Positions 40,988-49,850 of a DNA stretch of 64,000 nucleotides are shown in pieces. The notes beneath the pieces are model-generated. The model did not search any database. It was not told the DNA's origin and was given only the letters and a program-made list of their open reading frames with translations. A program made the position numbers and the translations under genes. Position 1 is the first letter of the stretch, and each line of letters begins with the position of its first letter. Source of the stretch: Sphingomonadales bacterium UBA2369 (GTDB taxonomy: Bacteria > Pseudomonadota > Alphaproteobacteria > Sphingomonadales > Sphingomonadaceae); contig DDTH01000013.1 in the NCBI GenBank assembly GCA_002344055.1, positions 209,740 to 273,739 on the forward strand. The letters run 5' to 3'.

Positions 40988-42934
40988 ATGTGCGGCATCG
41001 CCGGCATCTTCCACCTCGATGTCCCGAAGCCCGTCGATCCCGATCGGGTCGTCGCGATGGCGGACACGCTCGCCCATCGCGGCCCGGACGGCAGCGGCGT
41101 ATGGACCGCGCCCGGCGTCGGCTTGGGGCACCGGCGCCTGTCGATCATCGATCTGGAAGGCGGCGCCCAGCCTATGGCCACCGCCGACCGGCGCGCTGTC
41201 ATCACCTACAATGGCGAAGTCTATAATTATCAGGAGGTTCGGGACGAGCTGGCCGGCAAGGGCCACATCTTCCAGACCGCCGGCGATACCGAGACGATCC
41301 TCGCGGCGTATCGTGAATGGGGCCCCGCCTGCCTCGACCGGCTGAACGGCATGTTCGCCTTCGCCATCTACGATGCATCGCGCGACGCTTTGTTCATCGC
41401 ACGCGACCGGCTTGGCGTGAAACCGCTCTTCTATTGCGAGCTCGGCGATGGCGCCCTGCTTTTCGCCTCCGAACTCAAGGCCTTACGCGCCCACCCCCGC
41501 TTCCGCGCCGACATCAGCCCGCAGGCGATCGAGGATTACCTCGCTTACGGCTACGTCCCCGATGACACCTCGATCCTCGAAGGCGTGAAGAAGTTGCCCG
41601 CCGGGCATTATCTCATGCTCGAACGCGGCAAGCCGATGCCGCGGCCGGTGCAATGGTGGGACGTCGATTTCACTCCCGGCGAAGCGCGTTCCGAAGCCGG
41701 CCTGCGCGAGGAGCTGGTCGACCGCCTGCGCGATGCGGTCCGCTCCCGGATGGTGGCGGATGTGCCCTTGGGCGCATTCCTCTCCGGCGGCGTGGACAGT
41801 TCCGCCGTGGTCGCCTTCATGGCCGACGCCAGCAAGCAGGCGGTGAGGACCTGCTCGATCGGCTTCGACGAGGCCGATCATGACGAGACCCGCTACGCGC
41901 AGATGGTCGCCGACCGCTTCCACACCGATCACCGCACCCGCATCGTCGCCTCCGACGATTTTCCGCTGATCGACACGCTCGCCGACGCCTTCGACGAACC
42001 CTTCGCCGATGCCTCCGCGCTCGCCACCTATCAGGTCTGTGCGCTCGCCCGCGAGCAGGTCACCGTTGCCCTCTCCGGCGACGGCGCGGACGAGGCGTTC
42101 GCCGGCTATCGCCGCTACCGCCTGTTCATGGCCGAGGAGCGCGCCCGCTCCCGCCTGCCTCGTGCAATCCGGCGCGGCCTGGGCAAGGCGGGTGACCTCT
42201 ACCCCAAGCTCGACTGGGCGCCGCAGCCCTTGCGCGCCAAGACCACCCTGCAGGCGCTCGGCAAGTCCAGCGGCGAGGCCTATGCCGAAGCGGTCGGCGC
42301 GACTGCGCCTCATGTCCGCGCAAGCATTTACAATGCGGACTTCAAACGTCTGCTGAGCGGACATCGCGCCGAGGACCGCTACGTCAAGGCGATGGAGCAG
42401 GCCCCGGCGTCCGACGCCCTCAGCCGCGCCCAATATGCCGATCTCAAGATTTGGCTCCCCGGCGACATCCTGACCAAGGTCGACCGCACCAGCATGGCCG
42501 TCAGCCTGGAGGCGCGCGAGCCCTTGCTCGATCACCGCCTCGTCCAGTTCGCCGCCTCGCTCCCCACCAATCTCCGCCTGCGCCGGGGCGAGGGGAAATA
42601 CCTCCTCAAGAAGTCGCTCGAAGGCCGGCTGCCCGACGACATTCTCTATCGCAAGAAGATGGGCTTCGTGACCCCGGTCAGCGCCTGGTTCCGCGGTCCG
42701 CTGGCGGACGAGGCGGCCGGGATCGCGCAGGGCTCGGCGCTCTCCACGCTCGGCTGGTTCGATCCCGCCGCCATCGCCCGCCTCGCCGAGGATCATCGCC
42801 GCGGCCGCAGCGATCATGGCCGCCTGCTGTGGCAGCTCCTCATGCTAGAGCGCTCGCTCCGCCGGCTCACAGGTTCCGCGGCCGCTCCGAATAACGCGCC
42901 TCGACAAAATAAAGTCCGTCTGGCGGCGCATTGA
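40988..42934 (+). CDS. XrtA/PEP-CTERM amidotransferase (AsnB-like)
   Basis: Glutamine-dependent amidotransferase of asparagine-synthase type, 648 residues. Cys2 is the nucleophile in MCGIAGIFHL. The ATP-pyrophosphatase motif is LSGGVDSSAVVAFMA, later followed by LSGDGADEAFAGYRRY and LKIWLPGDILTKVDRTSMAV. It probably amidates a sugar acid of the exopolysaccharide rather than making free asparagine. It starts three bases after xrtA. The last 68 bases run into the convergent truA gene. Confidence 0.94.
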   Translation: MCGIAGIFHLDVPKPVDPDRVVAMADTLAHRGPDGSGVWTAPGVGLGHRRLSIIDLEGGAQPMATADRRAVITYNGEVYNYQEVRDELAGKGHIFQTAGDTETILAAYREWGPACLDRLNGMFAFAIYDASRDALFIARDRLGVKPLFYCELGDGALLFASELKALRAHPRFRADISPQAIEDYLAYGYVPDDTSILEGVKKLPAGHYLMLERGKPMPRPVQWWDVDFTPGEARSEAGLREELVDRLRDAVRSRMVADVPLGAFLSGGVDSSAVVAFMADASKQAVRTCSIGFDEADHDETRYAQMVADRFHTDHRTRIVASDDFPLIDTLADAFDEPFADASALATYQVCALAREQVTVALSGDGADEAFAGYRRYRLFMAEERARSRLPRAIRRGLGKAGDLYPKLDWAPQPLRAKTTLQALGKSSGEAYAEAVGATAPHVRASIYNADFKRLLSGHRAEDRYVKAMEQAPASDALSRAQYADLKIWLPGDILTKVDRTSMAVSLEAREPLLDHRLVQFAASLPTNLRLRRGEGKYLLKKSLEGRLPDDILYRKKMGFVTPVSAWFRGPLADEAAGIAQGSALSTLGWFDPAAIARLAEDHRRGRSDHGRLLWQLLMLERSLRRLTGSAAAPNNAPRQNKVRLAAH

Positions 42935-43625
42935 AGCCCAGAGCGGCGCGGTCCTGCGCCTCCAGCGCGCGTTTCAGATCCTTCGCGCTCCACTTGCCGC
43001 GCCCCACCAGTTCCAGGCAGCCGACCATCGACCGCACCTGATGGTGCAGGAAGCTGCGCGCTGCCACCTCAACCTCGATGATCGCGCCGACGCGCCGGAC
43101 CACCATCATGTCGATCGTCTTTACCGGACTCTGCGCCTGGCAATGGACCGAGCGGAAGGTGGTGAAATCATGTTGCCCGACAAGATATTGCGCGGCCTTG
43201 TTCATATCGTCTGCGTAGAGCGTCACCGGCACCCGCCAGGCCCGCCCCCGCTCCAGCGCCAGCGGCGCACGGCGATTGGCGATGCGATAGAGATAGCGCC
43301 GCCCGATGCAGCTGAACCGTGCGTGGAACTCCTCGTCCACTTCCTCGGAGCCCAGGATCGCGATCGGCTGCGGCCGCAACTTGGCGTTGGTGCCCTCCAT
43401 CAGCCGGTGCGCGCTGATCGGCCGCTCGACATCGACATGCGCGGTCATCGCATAGGCATGCACGCCCGCATCGGTGCGCCCCGCCGCGTGCAGCGTCACC
43501 GGGTGGCGAACGATCTCCGCGATCGCCGTCTCGATCGCCTGCTGGATCGACGGGCCGTGATCCTGCCGCTGCCAGCCCATATAGTCGCGGCCGTCATATT
43601 CGATGGTCAGGCGGAAACGGGTCAC
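42867..43625 (-). CDS. truA: tRNA pseudouridine synthase A
   Basis: Converts uridines 38 to 40 of tRNA anticodon arms to pseudouridine. The 252-residue sequence has YDGRDYMGWQRQDHGPSIQQ, the catalytic aspartate in AAGRTDAGVHAYAMTAHVD, and SFLHHQVRSMVGCLELVGRG. It is coupled to fmt by an ATGA overlap, and its last 23 codons overlap the end of the convergent amidotransferase gene. Confidence 0.97.
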   Translation of the reverse strand: MTRFRLTIEYDGRDYMGWQRQDHGPSIQQAIETAIAEIVRHPVTLHAAGRTDAGVHAYAMTAHVDVERPISAHRLMEGTNAKLRPQPIAILGSEEVDEEFHARFSCIGRRYLYRIANRRAPLALERGRAWRVPVTLYADDMNKAAQYLVGQHDFTTFRSVHCQAQSPVKTIDMMVVRRVGAIIEVEVAARSFLHHQVRSMVGCLELVGRGKWSAKDLKRALEAQDRAALGFNAPPDGLYFVEARYSERPRNL

Positions 43626-44548
43626 GCGAGGACCGTGCCGCGTGGAATCGGAAAACCCCGCAGTAGTTCGTCAACCGTCATTGGGCCCTTGCCGGCGCGC
43701 TGGACGATTATGGGCAGGATGAGGCCAGTGCGGCCACAGGCGATGACGAGCGGTCCATCCACGACCTGTCCCGGTTCGGCGCCGGCACCTTGCGAACCCA
43801 GTTTGAACACTGTGGCGTGCAGCACTTTCACGCGCTCTCCGTCATGCTCGAACCAGGCGCCGGGCAGGGGTGTGAAGGCGCGGACCTGCCGCTCGACCGC
43901 CTCAGCCGATTGCGTGAAGTCGAGTCGCGCTTCGGCCTTTTCAATCTTGTGAGCATAGGTCACGCCGTCCTCGGGCTGCGGCACGGCCGTCATGACGTCA
44001 AACCGCTCCAGCACCTCGACCATCAGCGCGCCGCCGATCCCGGCCAGTTCGACGGTCAATTCGCCGGCGGTCTTGCGGCCAATCTCCGTCTCCCGGCAGG
44101 CAAAGACTGGCCCGGTATCCAGCCCTTTCTCCATCTGCATGATGCAGACGCCGGTCTTATCGTCCCCGGCCAATATCGCGCGCTGGATCGGCGCTGCCCC
44201 TCGCCAGCGCGGCAACAGGGAGGCGTGGACATTCAGGCAGCCGTGTCGCGGCGCATTCAGGATCGGCTCCGGTAGGATCAGCCCGTAAGCCGCGACCACC
44301 GCGACATCGAGGTCGAGCGCCGCGAACGCCGCCTGCTCCTCCGCCCCGCGCAGCCGCTCCGGCGTCCGCACCTCGATCCCCGCCGCTTCGGCACGCTTGT
44401 GCACGGGGGAGGGGGTCAGTTCCTTGCCGCGCCGCCCGCCCGGCCGCGGCGGCTGCGTATACACCGCCACGACCTCGTGCCCCGCGGCCAGCAAGGCGTC
44501 GAGCGTCGGCACCGCGAAGTCCGGCGTTCCCATGAAGGCGAGGCGCAT
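43622..44548 (-). CDS. fmt: Methionyl-tRNA formyltransferase
   Basis: Formylates initiator Met-tRNA, 308 residues. It starts MRLAFMGTPDFAVPTLDALL and contains the formyl-donor motif LNVHASLLPRWRGAAPIQRA, with GVCIMQMEKGLDTGPVF in the catalytic domain and FTPLPGAWFEHDGERVKV in the tRNA-binding domain. The ATG at 44548 gives the standard N-terminus; the open frame extends twelve codons further upstream. Def is encoded 1 kb away on the other strand. Confidence 0.97.
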   Translation of the reverse strand: MRLAFMGTPDFAVPTLDALLAAGHEVVAVYTQPPRPGGRRGKELTPSPVHKRAEAAGIEVRTPERLRGAEEQAAFAALDLDVAVVAAYGLILPEPILNAPRHGCLNVHASLLPRWRGAAPIQRAILAGDDKTGVCIMQMEKGLDTGPVFACRETEIGRKTAGELTVELAGIGGALMVEVLERFDVMTAVPQPEDGVTYAHKIEKAEARLDFTQSAEAVERQVRAFTPLPGAWFEHDGERVKVLHATVFKLGSQGAGAEPGQVVDGPLVIACGRTGLILPIIVQRAGKGPMTVDELLRGFPIPRGTVLA

Positions 44549-44738
44549 GCAGGGGCTGTAGCGGAGCCGCAGCGAGCCTGTCATCCATTGCTGTCCTACC
44601 GGGGTTCACTATGTCAGAAGGACGCATGATCCGGTCCGAAAAGCCCACCCTGTTTTTTGCTCCTGGGGGTGTGAACCTTCAGCACCTTTCGCATGCCGCG
44701 CGGCGCGAATCGGCTCATCCGCGGATCTGATCCAGCCC

Positions 44739-45335
44739 ATGTCCTCCCCCGAACTCGATGCGCTCACTCAGGCGCTCTCCCGCCTCCCCGGTCTCGGCCC
44801 GCGCTCGGCCCGGCGGGCGGTCCTGCACCTGATCAAGAAGCGCGAGACGGCGCTGCGGCCACTCGTGGCGGCGCTGCAGGCGGTGACCGAGCGGCTCTCT
44901 GTCTGCTCCACCTGCGGCAACGTCGATACCCGCGATCCCTGCGGCGTCTGCGCCGATCCGCGCCGCGACGACAAATTGCTGTGCGTGGTGGAGGAAGTGT
45001 CGGACCTCTGGGCGCTCGACCGCTCACGGCTCTTCCCCGGACGTTTCCATGTGCTGGGCGGGCGCTTGTCCGCGCTCGAAGGCATCCGGCCGGAGGACCT
45101 CGCCATCGACCGCCTCGTCAACCGCGTCGCGGCCGGCGGGATCGACGAGATCGTGCTGGCGATGAACGCCACGCTGGAGGGCCAGACCACCGCCCATTAT
45201 CTCACTGACCGGCTCGAATCCTATCCCGTCCGCCTGACCCAGCTTGCCCACGGCCTCCCTGTGGGTGGCGAGCTCGACTATCTCGACGAGGGCACTCTCG
45301 CCCAGGCGCTGCGCGCACGAAGGCCGGTCAGTTAG
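44739..45335 (+). CDS. recR: Recombination protein RecR
   Basis: RecFOR-pathway DNA-repair protein, 198 residues. It begins with the helix-hairpin-helix SRLPGLGPRSARRAVLHLI, has the zinc finger CSTCGNVDTRDPCGVC, and the Toprim part LLCVVEEVSDLWALDR with GGIDEIVLAMNATLEGQTT. The 190 bases between it and the divergent fmt gene must hold promoters for both directions; no clear promoter could be assigned. Confidence 0.97.
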   Translation: MSSPELDALTQALSRLPGLGPRSARRAVLHLIKKRETALRPLVAALQAVTERLSVCSTCGNVDTRDPCGVCADPRRDDKLLCVVEEVSDLWALDRSRLFPGRFHVLGGRLSALEGIRPEDLAIDRLVNRVAAGGIDEIVLAMNATLEGQTTAHYLTDRLESYPVRLTQLAHGLPVGGELDYLDEGTLAQALRARRPVS

Positions 45336-45344
45336 AAAAAGCTT

Positions 45345-45460
45345 GTTCACGCGGAGGCGCGGAGAAGAAGGCGAGGCGCGGATTTTGAGAGGCGCTTCGC
45401 GCCGCAGGCGCAATTTCCTTCTCCGCGCCTCCCTTTCTTCCTTCGCGCCTCCGCGTGAAC
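45345..45460. repeat. Long intergenic inverted repeat, copy 1
   Basis: Arms 45345-45381 and 45417-45460 are imperfect inverted copies beginning GTTCACGCGGAGGCGCG. The centre contains an inner hairpin (GCGCTTCGCGCCGCAGGCGC region). It occupies most of the gap between recR and def. A related element with C-C-A-A in place of G-G-A-G lies at 58747. It could act as a bidirectional terminator or mRNA end, and it looks like a sphingomonad REP-like repeat. Confidence 0.7.
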
Positions 45461-45535
45461 GTACTTCTCTTGCTCCAGGCCGCATGACAGGCAGCCGCCC
45501 TTGCCGGAAAACCCTGCAAAGCTTATCTTCCACCC

Positions 45536-46075
45536 ATGGCCATTCTCCCCATCGTCGAAGTTCCGGACCCGCGCCTGCGGCAGATTTCCCAGCCCGTCGA
45601 AGGGGTTGATGACGATCTGCGCCGCCTGATCGACGACATGTTCGAAACGATGTACGCCGCCCCCGGCATCGGCCTCGCCGCCATTCAGGTGGGCGTGCCG
45701 AAGCGCGTGCTGGTAATCGATCTGCAGGAGCCGGAGGAGGAAGGCGGCGACCCGGTCCGCGACCCGCGTGTGTTCGTCAATCCGGAGATCGTCGCCGAAT
45801 CCGACAATGAAGTGCCCTATAATGAGGGCTGTCTGTCGGTGCCGGACCAATATGCCGAGGTCGACCGCCCCGACCGCATCCGCGCCCGCTGGCTCGACCG
45901 CGACGGCGTGGCGCATGACGAGGAGATCGACGGCCTGCTCGCAGTCTGCCTGCAGCACGAGATGGACCATCTCAACGGCATCCTCTTCATCGACCACCTC
46001 TCCCGCCTGAAGCGCGAGATGCTGCTGAAGAAGCTGACCAAGCAACGCCGCGAGCAGGGCAAGCGGGCGGCCTGA
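45536..46075 (+). CDS. def: Peptide deformylase
   Basis: Metal enzyme that removes the N-formyl group from new proteins, 179 residues. All three motifs are intact: GIGLAAIQVG, EGCLSVPD (metal-binding Cys) and QHEMDHLNG (metal-binding His residues and catalytic Glu). The substrate is provided by Fmt, encoded just upstream on the opposite strand. Confidence 0.97.
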   Translation: MAILPIVEVPDPRLRQISQPVEGVDDDLRRLIDDMFETMYAAPGIGLAAIQVGVPKRVLVIDLQEPEEEGGDPVRDPRVFVNPEIVAESDNEVPYNEGCLSVPDQYAEVDRPDRIRARWLDRDGVAHDEEIDGLLAVCLQHEMDHLNGILFIDHLSRLKREMLLKKLTKQRREQGKRAA

Positions 46076-46151
46076 TTCCGTTTCAGGGATTCAGCTTTCC
46101 TACTGAGGCTTATTGGCGTAGGTTCCCGCTTCGTTCCCAAGTGGAGTGGGC

Positions 46152-47699
46152 ATGGACCCGATTGTCGCCGTCATCCTGATCATCGTCGCCGTGGTGGCGG
46201 GCGTCGCCGCCGGCTGGCTGCTGGGCGGCCGTTCGGCAGCACCTTTGAGGGATGAATTGGAAAAGGCCCGCGCTGACGGGGAGAGCCTGCGCGGCGACGC
46301 GGCCACCTGGCGTGACAAGTTCAATCAGGCGATCGTCGATCTCGCCGGCACGGCCGAGCAGGCCAAGCGCTTGCCGCAACTGGAGGCCCAGCTTGAGCAG
46401 GAGCGCCGGAGCGCGACCGAAGCGCTCACCGAGGCGGCGAATCTGCGTCCGCATGCCGAGCGCGCGCCCCTGCTGGACCGCGAACTGCACGAGCTTCGTG
46501 CCGAGAAGGAGGCGCTTGCCCGGGCCAAGGCGGCCTATGAGCGCGGCGAGTCCGAGCGGCAGCAAGCGCATGAGGCGCAACTCGGCCAGCTTCGGGATCT
46601 GGAGACCAAGGTAGAGGGCCGTTTTGCCGAGCTGGCTTCGAAAGCGGTGGACGGCGCACATGACAAGTTTCTGAAACAGGCCGCGGAACGCTTCGGCCAT
46701 GCCGAGAAGCAGAGCGAGGAAAAACTGAAGTCGCTGCTGCAACCGGTCGAAAGCACGCTGAAGCGCTATGACGAGAAGCTCGACCAGATCGAGAAGGCCC
46801 GCAACTCCTCCTATGGCGAATTGCAGGCGGCAGTGCAGCTTCTTCACCAGGGCCACACCCAGGTCCGCGACGAGGCCCGCAATCTGATCAGCGTGCTGCG
46901 CGGCAATTCGAAATCACGCGGCAATTGGGGCGAGCGCAGTCTCAAAAATGTGCTGGAGCAGGCCGGGTTATCGCCCTTCGCTGATTTTCAGACTGAGGTC
47001 TCGGTCGATACCGAGGATGGCCGCCTGCGCCCCGACGTGATCATCCGCCTGCCCGGCGGACGTCGGCTCGTGATCGACGCCAAATGTTCGCTCAACGCCT
47101 ATCTCGACGCCAATGAGGCGGAGGATGAGGAGACGCGCCGCACGCATCTGAAGCGCCACGCCGCCTCCGTCCGCAATCACGTCCAGCAACTCGGCGCTAA
47201 AAGCTATTGGGAGCGGTTCGGCGACGCGGCGGATTTTGTCGTCATGTATATTCCGGGCGAGCATTTCCTCCACGCCGCGCTGGAGAATGACGATGGCGAT
47301 CTGTGGAGCTGGGCCTTCGAGCGGCGCGTCCTGCTAGCCAGCCCGATCAATCTGATCGGCCTCGCGCGCACCGTCGCGATGGAATGGCGCAAGGAAAATC
47401 TCGCCGAACAGGCCGCGGAGATCGCCAAGCTGGGCAAGGAACTCCACTCGCGCATCGCCACGATGGGCGCGCATGTCGAACGGGTCGGCCGCAACCTCGG
47501 CCAGGCAACCAATGCCTATAACGCCTTCGTCGGCAGCCTGGAGACGCAGGTGATGACGCAAGCCAAGCGCTTTGAGTCGCTGGAGGTGGCGAGCGGCGCA
47601 AAGGAAATCGAGCCGTTGCCGGTGATCGAAACCTCACCCCGCACCCTCGCCAAGCTGACCGGCTCTACCGCTGATGACCTGGCCGACGCTGCCGAGTGA
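46152..47699 (+). CDS. rmuC: DNA recombination protein RmuC
   Basis: A 515-residue membrane-anchored protein with an N-terminal hydrophobic segment (MDPIVAVILIIVAVVAGVAA), a long coiled coil (about residues 35 to 200) and the RmuC nuclease-like domain (SRGNWGERSLKNVLEQAGLS, IDAKCSLNAYLDA, YIPGEHFLHAALENDDG). It limits certain inversion or recombination events in E. coli. The ATG at 46152 has GGAG six bases upstream; a GTG two codons earlier is the alternative. Confidence 0.95.
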   Translation: MDPIVAVILIIVAVVAGVAAGWLLGGRSAAPLRDELEKARADGESLRGDAATWRDKFNQAIVDLAGTAEQAKRLPQLEAQLEQERRSATEALTEAANLRPHAERAPLLDRELHELRAEKEALARAKAAYERGESERQQAHEAQLGQLRDLETKVEGRFAELASKAVDGAHDKFLKQAAERFGHAEKQSEEKLKSLLQPVESTLKRYDEKLDQIEKARNSSYGELQAAVQLLHQGHTQVRDEARNLISVLRGNSKSRGNWGERSLKNVLEQAGLSPFADFQTEVSVDTEDGRLRPDVIIRLPGGRRLVIDAKCSLNAYLDANEAEDEETRRTHLKRHAASVRNHVQQLGAKSYWERFGDAADFVVMYIPGEHFLHAALENDDGDLWSWAFERRVLLASPINLIGLARTVAMEWRKENLAEQAAEIAKLGKELHSRIATMGAHVERVGRNLGQATNAYNAFVGSLETQVMTQAKRFESLEVASGAKEIEPLPVIETSPRTLAKLTGSTADDLADAAE

Positions 47700-47700
47700 A

Positions 47701-48381
47701 TCAGATCACGCGCCGCAGCCTGATCTCGCCGCCCGCCACACCGCGCATCAGCAGGGTCTCGCCGTCCGGATAATAGAGCCGGACGCGGCCGCGCAATATA
47801 TCGGCGACCGCGCGCTCGTGCGCCATGGCCGGGCCGGGGCAGGCCATGCGGGTCATCGCCAGCGCGCCGGCCTGGAAGCCGTCGGCGCCGACGCTGTAGG
47901 AGCCGTTGAAGCTGTTGCAGCCCGCGCGGCCGCTCACCCGGTTCGCCTCGAACTGCATCTGGTAGCGGTTGCCCGACACCGCCGCGCCGTTGATCGCGAC
48001 GATCTGCCAGCTGGTGCCGGCCAGCGTCTCCGGCGCCAGCGACGGCCCGCCGCAGCCTTCCAGCCGCCGCCCATCGACCGTCGCGCGCACCGTGTCGCGG
48101 TAGCGCCGGTCGCTCATCCCGTCGCTGCATTCCTGCAGCGAGGTCTGCAGGATGATCCGCCGGCCCCGGTAGATCCGCCCATCTCCGGTCTCCTCCTCGC
48201 TCAGCAAGGTGTCGCTGAAATCGCCATCCGGCGTTGCGTAGCCCATCCGCCCGGCACTGATATTGACCGACCAGAAGGGCTCGGTGCCCAGCGCGCGATA
48301 GCTCTCGCCGCCGCCCGGCGCGCTCATCGTCGCGCAACCGGCCAGGAGGAGGGGAAGGGTGATAAGGGTCAGCTTCGCCAT
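47701..48381 (-). CDS. META-domain lipoprotein
   Basis: A 226-residue lipoprotein with lipobox LLAGC (Cys16). Residues of about 25 to 115 are a COG3650-type domain (YRALGTEPFWSVNISAGRMG). Residues of about 118 to 215 are a META/HslJ domain (AGTSWQIVAINGAAVSGNRY, GRAGCNSFNGSYSVGADG, MTRMACPGPAMAHERAV). META proteins are linked to heat or antibiotic tolerance. It overlaps the upstream methyltransferase gene by 13 bases. Confidence 0.9.
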   Translation of the reverse strand: MAKLTLITLPLLLAGCATMSAPGGGESYRALGTEPFWSVNISAGRMGYATPDGDFSDTLLSEEETGDGRIYRGRRIILQTSLQECSDGMSDRRYRDTVRATVDGRRLEGCGGPSLAPETLAGTSWQIVAINGAAVSGNRYQMQFEANRVSGRAGCNSFNGSYSVGADGFQAGALAMTRMACPGPAMAHERAVADILRGRVRLYYPDGETLLMRGVAGGEIRLRRVI

Positions 48382-49166
48382 TGGTTGATCACCTCATATG
48401 CCATGACCGCAGTCGCCACGGCCGCATTCAGGCTGTCGGCCTTGCCCAGCATCGGGATCTTCACGAGCAGGTCGCATTCTTGCTCATACGCCTCCGGCAG
48501 GCCCGCCTGCTCGTTCCCGACCAGGATGAAGACCGGCTTCTCATAACATGGATCGCGATAATCATGCGACGTCTGCAAACTGGTCCCGACCAGCTGAGCC
48601 GGCCCTGAACGCAGCCATGGCTGGAATGCCTCCCAGCGGGCGGCGGCAATGCGCTGGGTAAAGATCGCCCCCATCGAAGCGCGCACGGCCTCGAACGAAA
48701 ACGGGTCGGCGCAATCGTCGATCAGGATCAGCCCGCCCGCACCCACTGCGTCGCCGGTACGCAGGATCGTGCCGATATTGCCGGGATCGCGCAGCGCCTG
48801 CGCGACGATCCACAGCGGCGCGGCGTCCCGGTCGATCGCGGCCAGATCGGTGGCGGGCAGGGGATAGACGCCGACCGCGGTCTGCGGATTGTCCTTCGAG
48901 GTGAGCTTGCCCAGGATATCGGCATTGGTCTCGACCACATCGCCGCCCGCCGCCTCGGTCGTCGCGATCAGCGCGTCCAGCAAAGGATGGCGCGTGCCTT
49001 CGGCGAAGAACAGGATCTGCGGCAGCCGCCCCATCTCCCGCGCCTCGGTCAGGATCCGCAGCCCTTCGGCGACGAACTGCCCGTCCGCCCGCCGGTTCTT
49101 CTTCTCGCGCAGACCGCGGACCTGCTTGACCAGCGGGTTGGAAAAAGCGGTGATTTGCCGCGGCAC
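48369..49166 (-). CDS. SpoU/TrmH-family RNA 2'-O-methyltransferase
   Basis: A 265-residue SPOUT enzyme. The N-terminal substrate-binding domain starts SNPLVKQVRGLREKKNRRAD. The catalytic domain shows the three SpoU motifs: ALRDPGNIGTILRTGDA, FILVGNEQAGLPE and IPMLGKADSLNAAVATAVMA. It methylates a ribose in rRNA or tRNA; the site cannot be told from sequence. A GTG start is used. Confidence 0.94.
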   Translation of the reverse strand: MPRQITAFSNPLVKQVRGLREKKNRRADGQFVAEGLRILTEAREMGRLPQILFFAEGTRHPLLDALIATTEAAGGDVVETNADILGKLTSKDNPQTAVGVYPLPATDLAAIDRDAAPLWIVAQALRDPGNIGTILRTGDAVGAGGLILIDDCADPFSFEAVRASMGAIFTQRIAAARWEAFQPWLRSGPAQLVGTSLQTSHDYRDPCYEKPVFILVGNEQAGLPEAYEQECDLLVKIPMLGKADSLNAAVATAVMAYEVINQWRS

Positions 49167-49173
49167 GGCCGCC

Positions 49174-49446
49174 CTATTCCTCGTGGAAGCGGGCTTCGAC
49201 CAGTTCGGCGAGCGCCGTCACCGCCGCTTCCGCGCCGTCGCCGGACGCGCTGATCACGATCGTGTCGCCCATTGCGGCGCCCAGCATCATCAGGCCCATG
49301 ATCGAGGTGCCGACGACCTTCGCGCCGTCTTTCTCGACCTCGACCGCCACCGGCAGGGAGGCTGCGAGCGTCACGAACTTCGCGCTGGCCCGCGCATGCA
49401 GCCCGCGCTTGTTAGTGACCGGGACGGTCCTGCTGACCTCACTCAA
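49174..49446 (-). CDS. ptsH: Phosphocarrier protein HPr
   Basis: A 90-residue HPr with the phosphorylated histidine in NKRGLHARASAKFV and the regulatory serine in GTSIMGLMMLGAAMGDT, the target of HprK. It starts at a TTG overlapping the end of the EIIA gene. With EIIA, HprK and RapZ and without a sugar permease, it belongs to the regulatory PTS of alphaproteobacteria, which senses carbon and nitrogen status. Confidence 0.95.
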   Translation of the reverse strand: MSEVSRTVPVTNKRGLHARASAKFVTLAASLPVAVEVEKDGAKVVGTSIMGLMMLGAAMGDTIVISASGDGAEAAVTALAELVEARFHEE

Positions 49447-49850
49447 GCCGCCGACTCCCCGAGCACCTCGGAAGCGACGGAGATATATTTCCGCCCCGCT
49501 TCCCGCGCGGCGGCGGCGGCGGCGCGCACATCCATCGTCTTGCGCGCGCCCTCCAGGCGAATGAGCATCGGCAGGTTGATGCCGGCGATCACCTCGATAT
49601 TCTCGCTCTTCATCAGGCTGATGGCGAGGTTGGAGGGGGTGCCGCCGAACAGATCGGTCAGGATGATGACGCCATTGCCGTCATCGACCTGCGCGATCGC
49701 CTTGGCGATATCCTCGCGCTTCTCTTCCATATCATCGTCGGGGCCGATGCAGACCGGCGCGACCCGCTCCTGCGGGCCGACCACATGCTCCATCGCCACG
49801 ATGAACTCCCGCGCGAGCGCGCCGTGGGTCACCAATACCAAGCCGATCAT
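49443..49850 (-). CDS. PTS EIIA of the mannose type
   Basis: A 135-residue EIIA-Man homologue with the phosphorylated histidine near the N-terminus (VLVTHGALAREF) and the family block GVIILTDLFGGTPSNLAISL. It accepts phosphate from HPr. There is no linked EIIB/IIC/IID transporter, so its role is regulatory. It begins directly after the rapZ stop. Confidence 0.95.
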   Translation of the reverse strand: MIGLVLVTHGALAREFIVAMEHVVGPQERVAPVCIGPDDDMEEKREDIAKAIAQVDDGNGVIILTDLFGGTPSNLAISLMKSENIEVIAGINLPMLIRLEGARKTMDVRAAAAAAREAGRKYISVASEVLGESAA

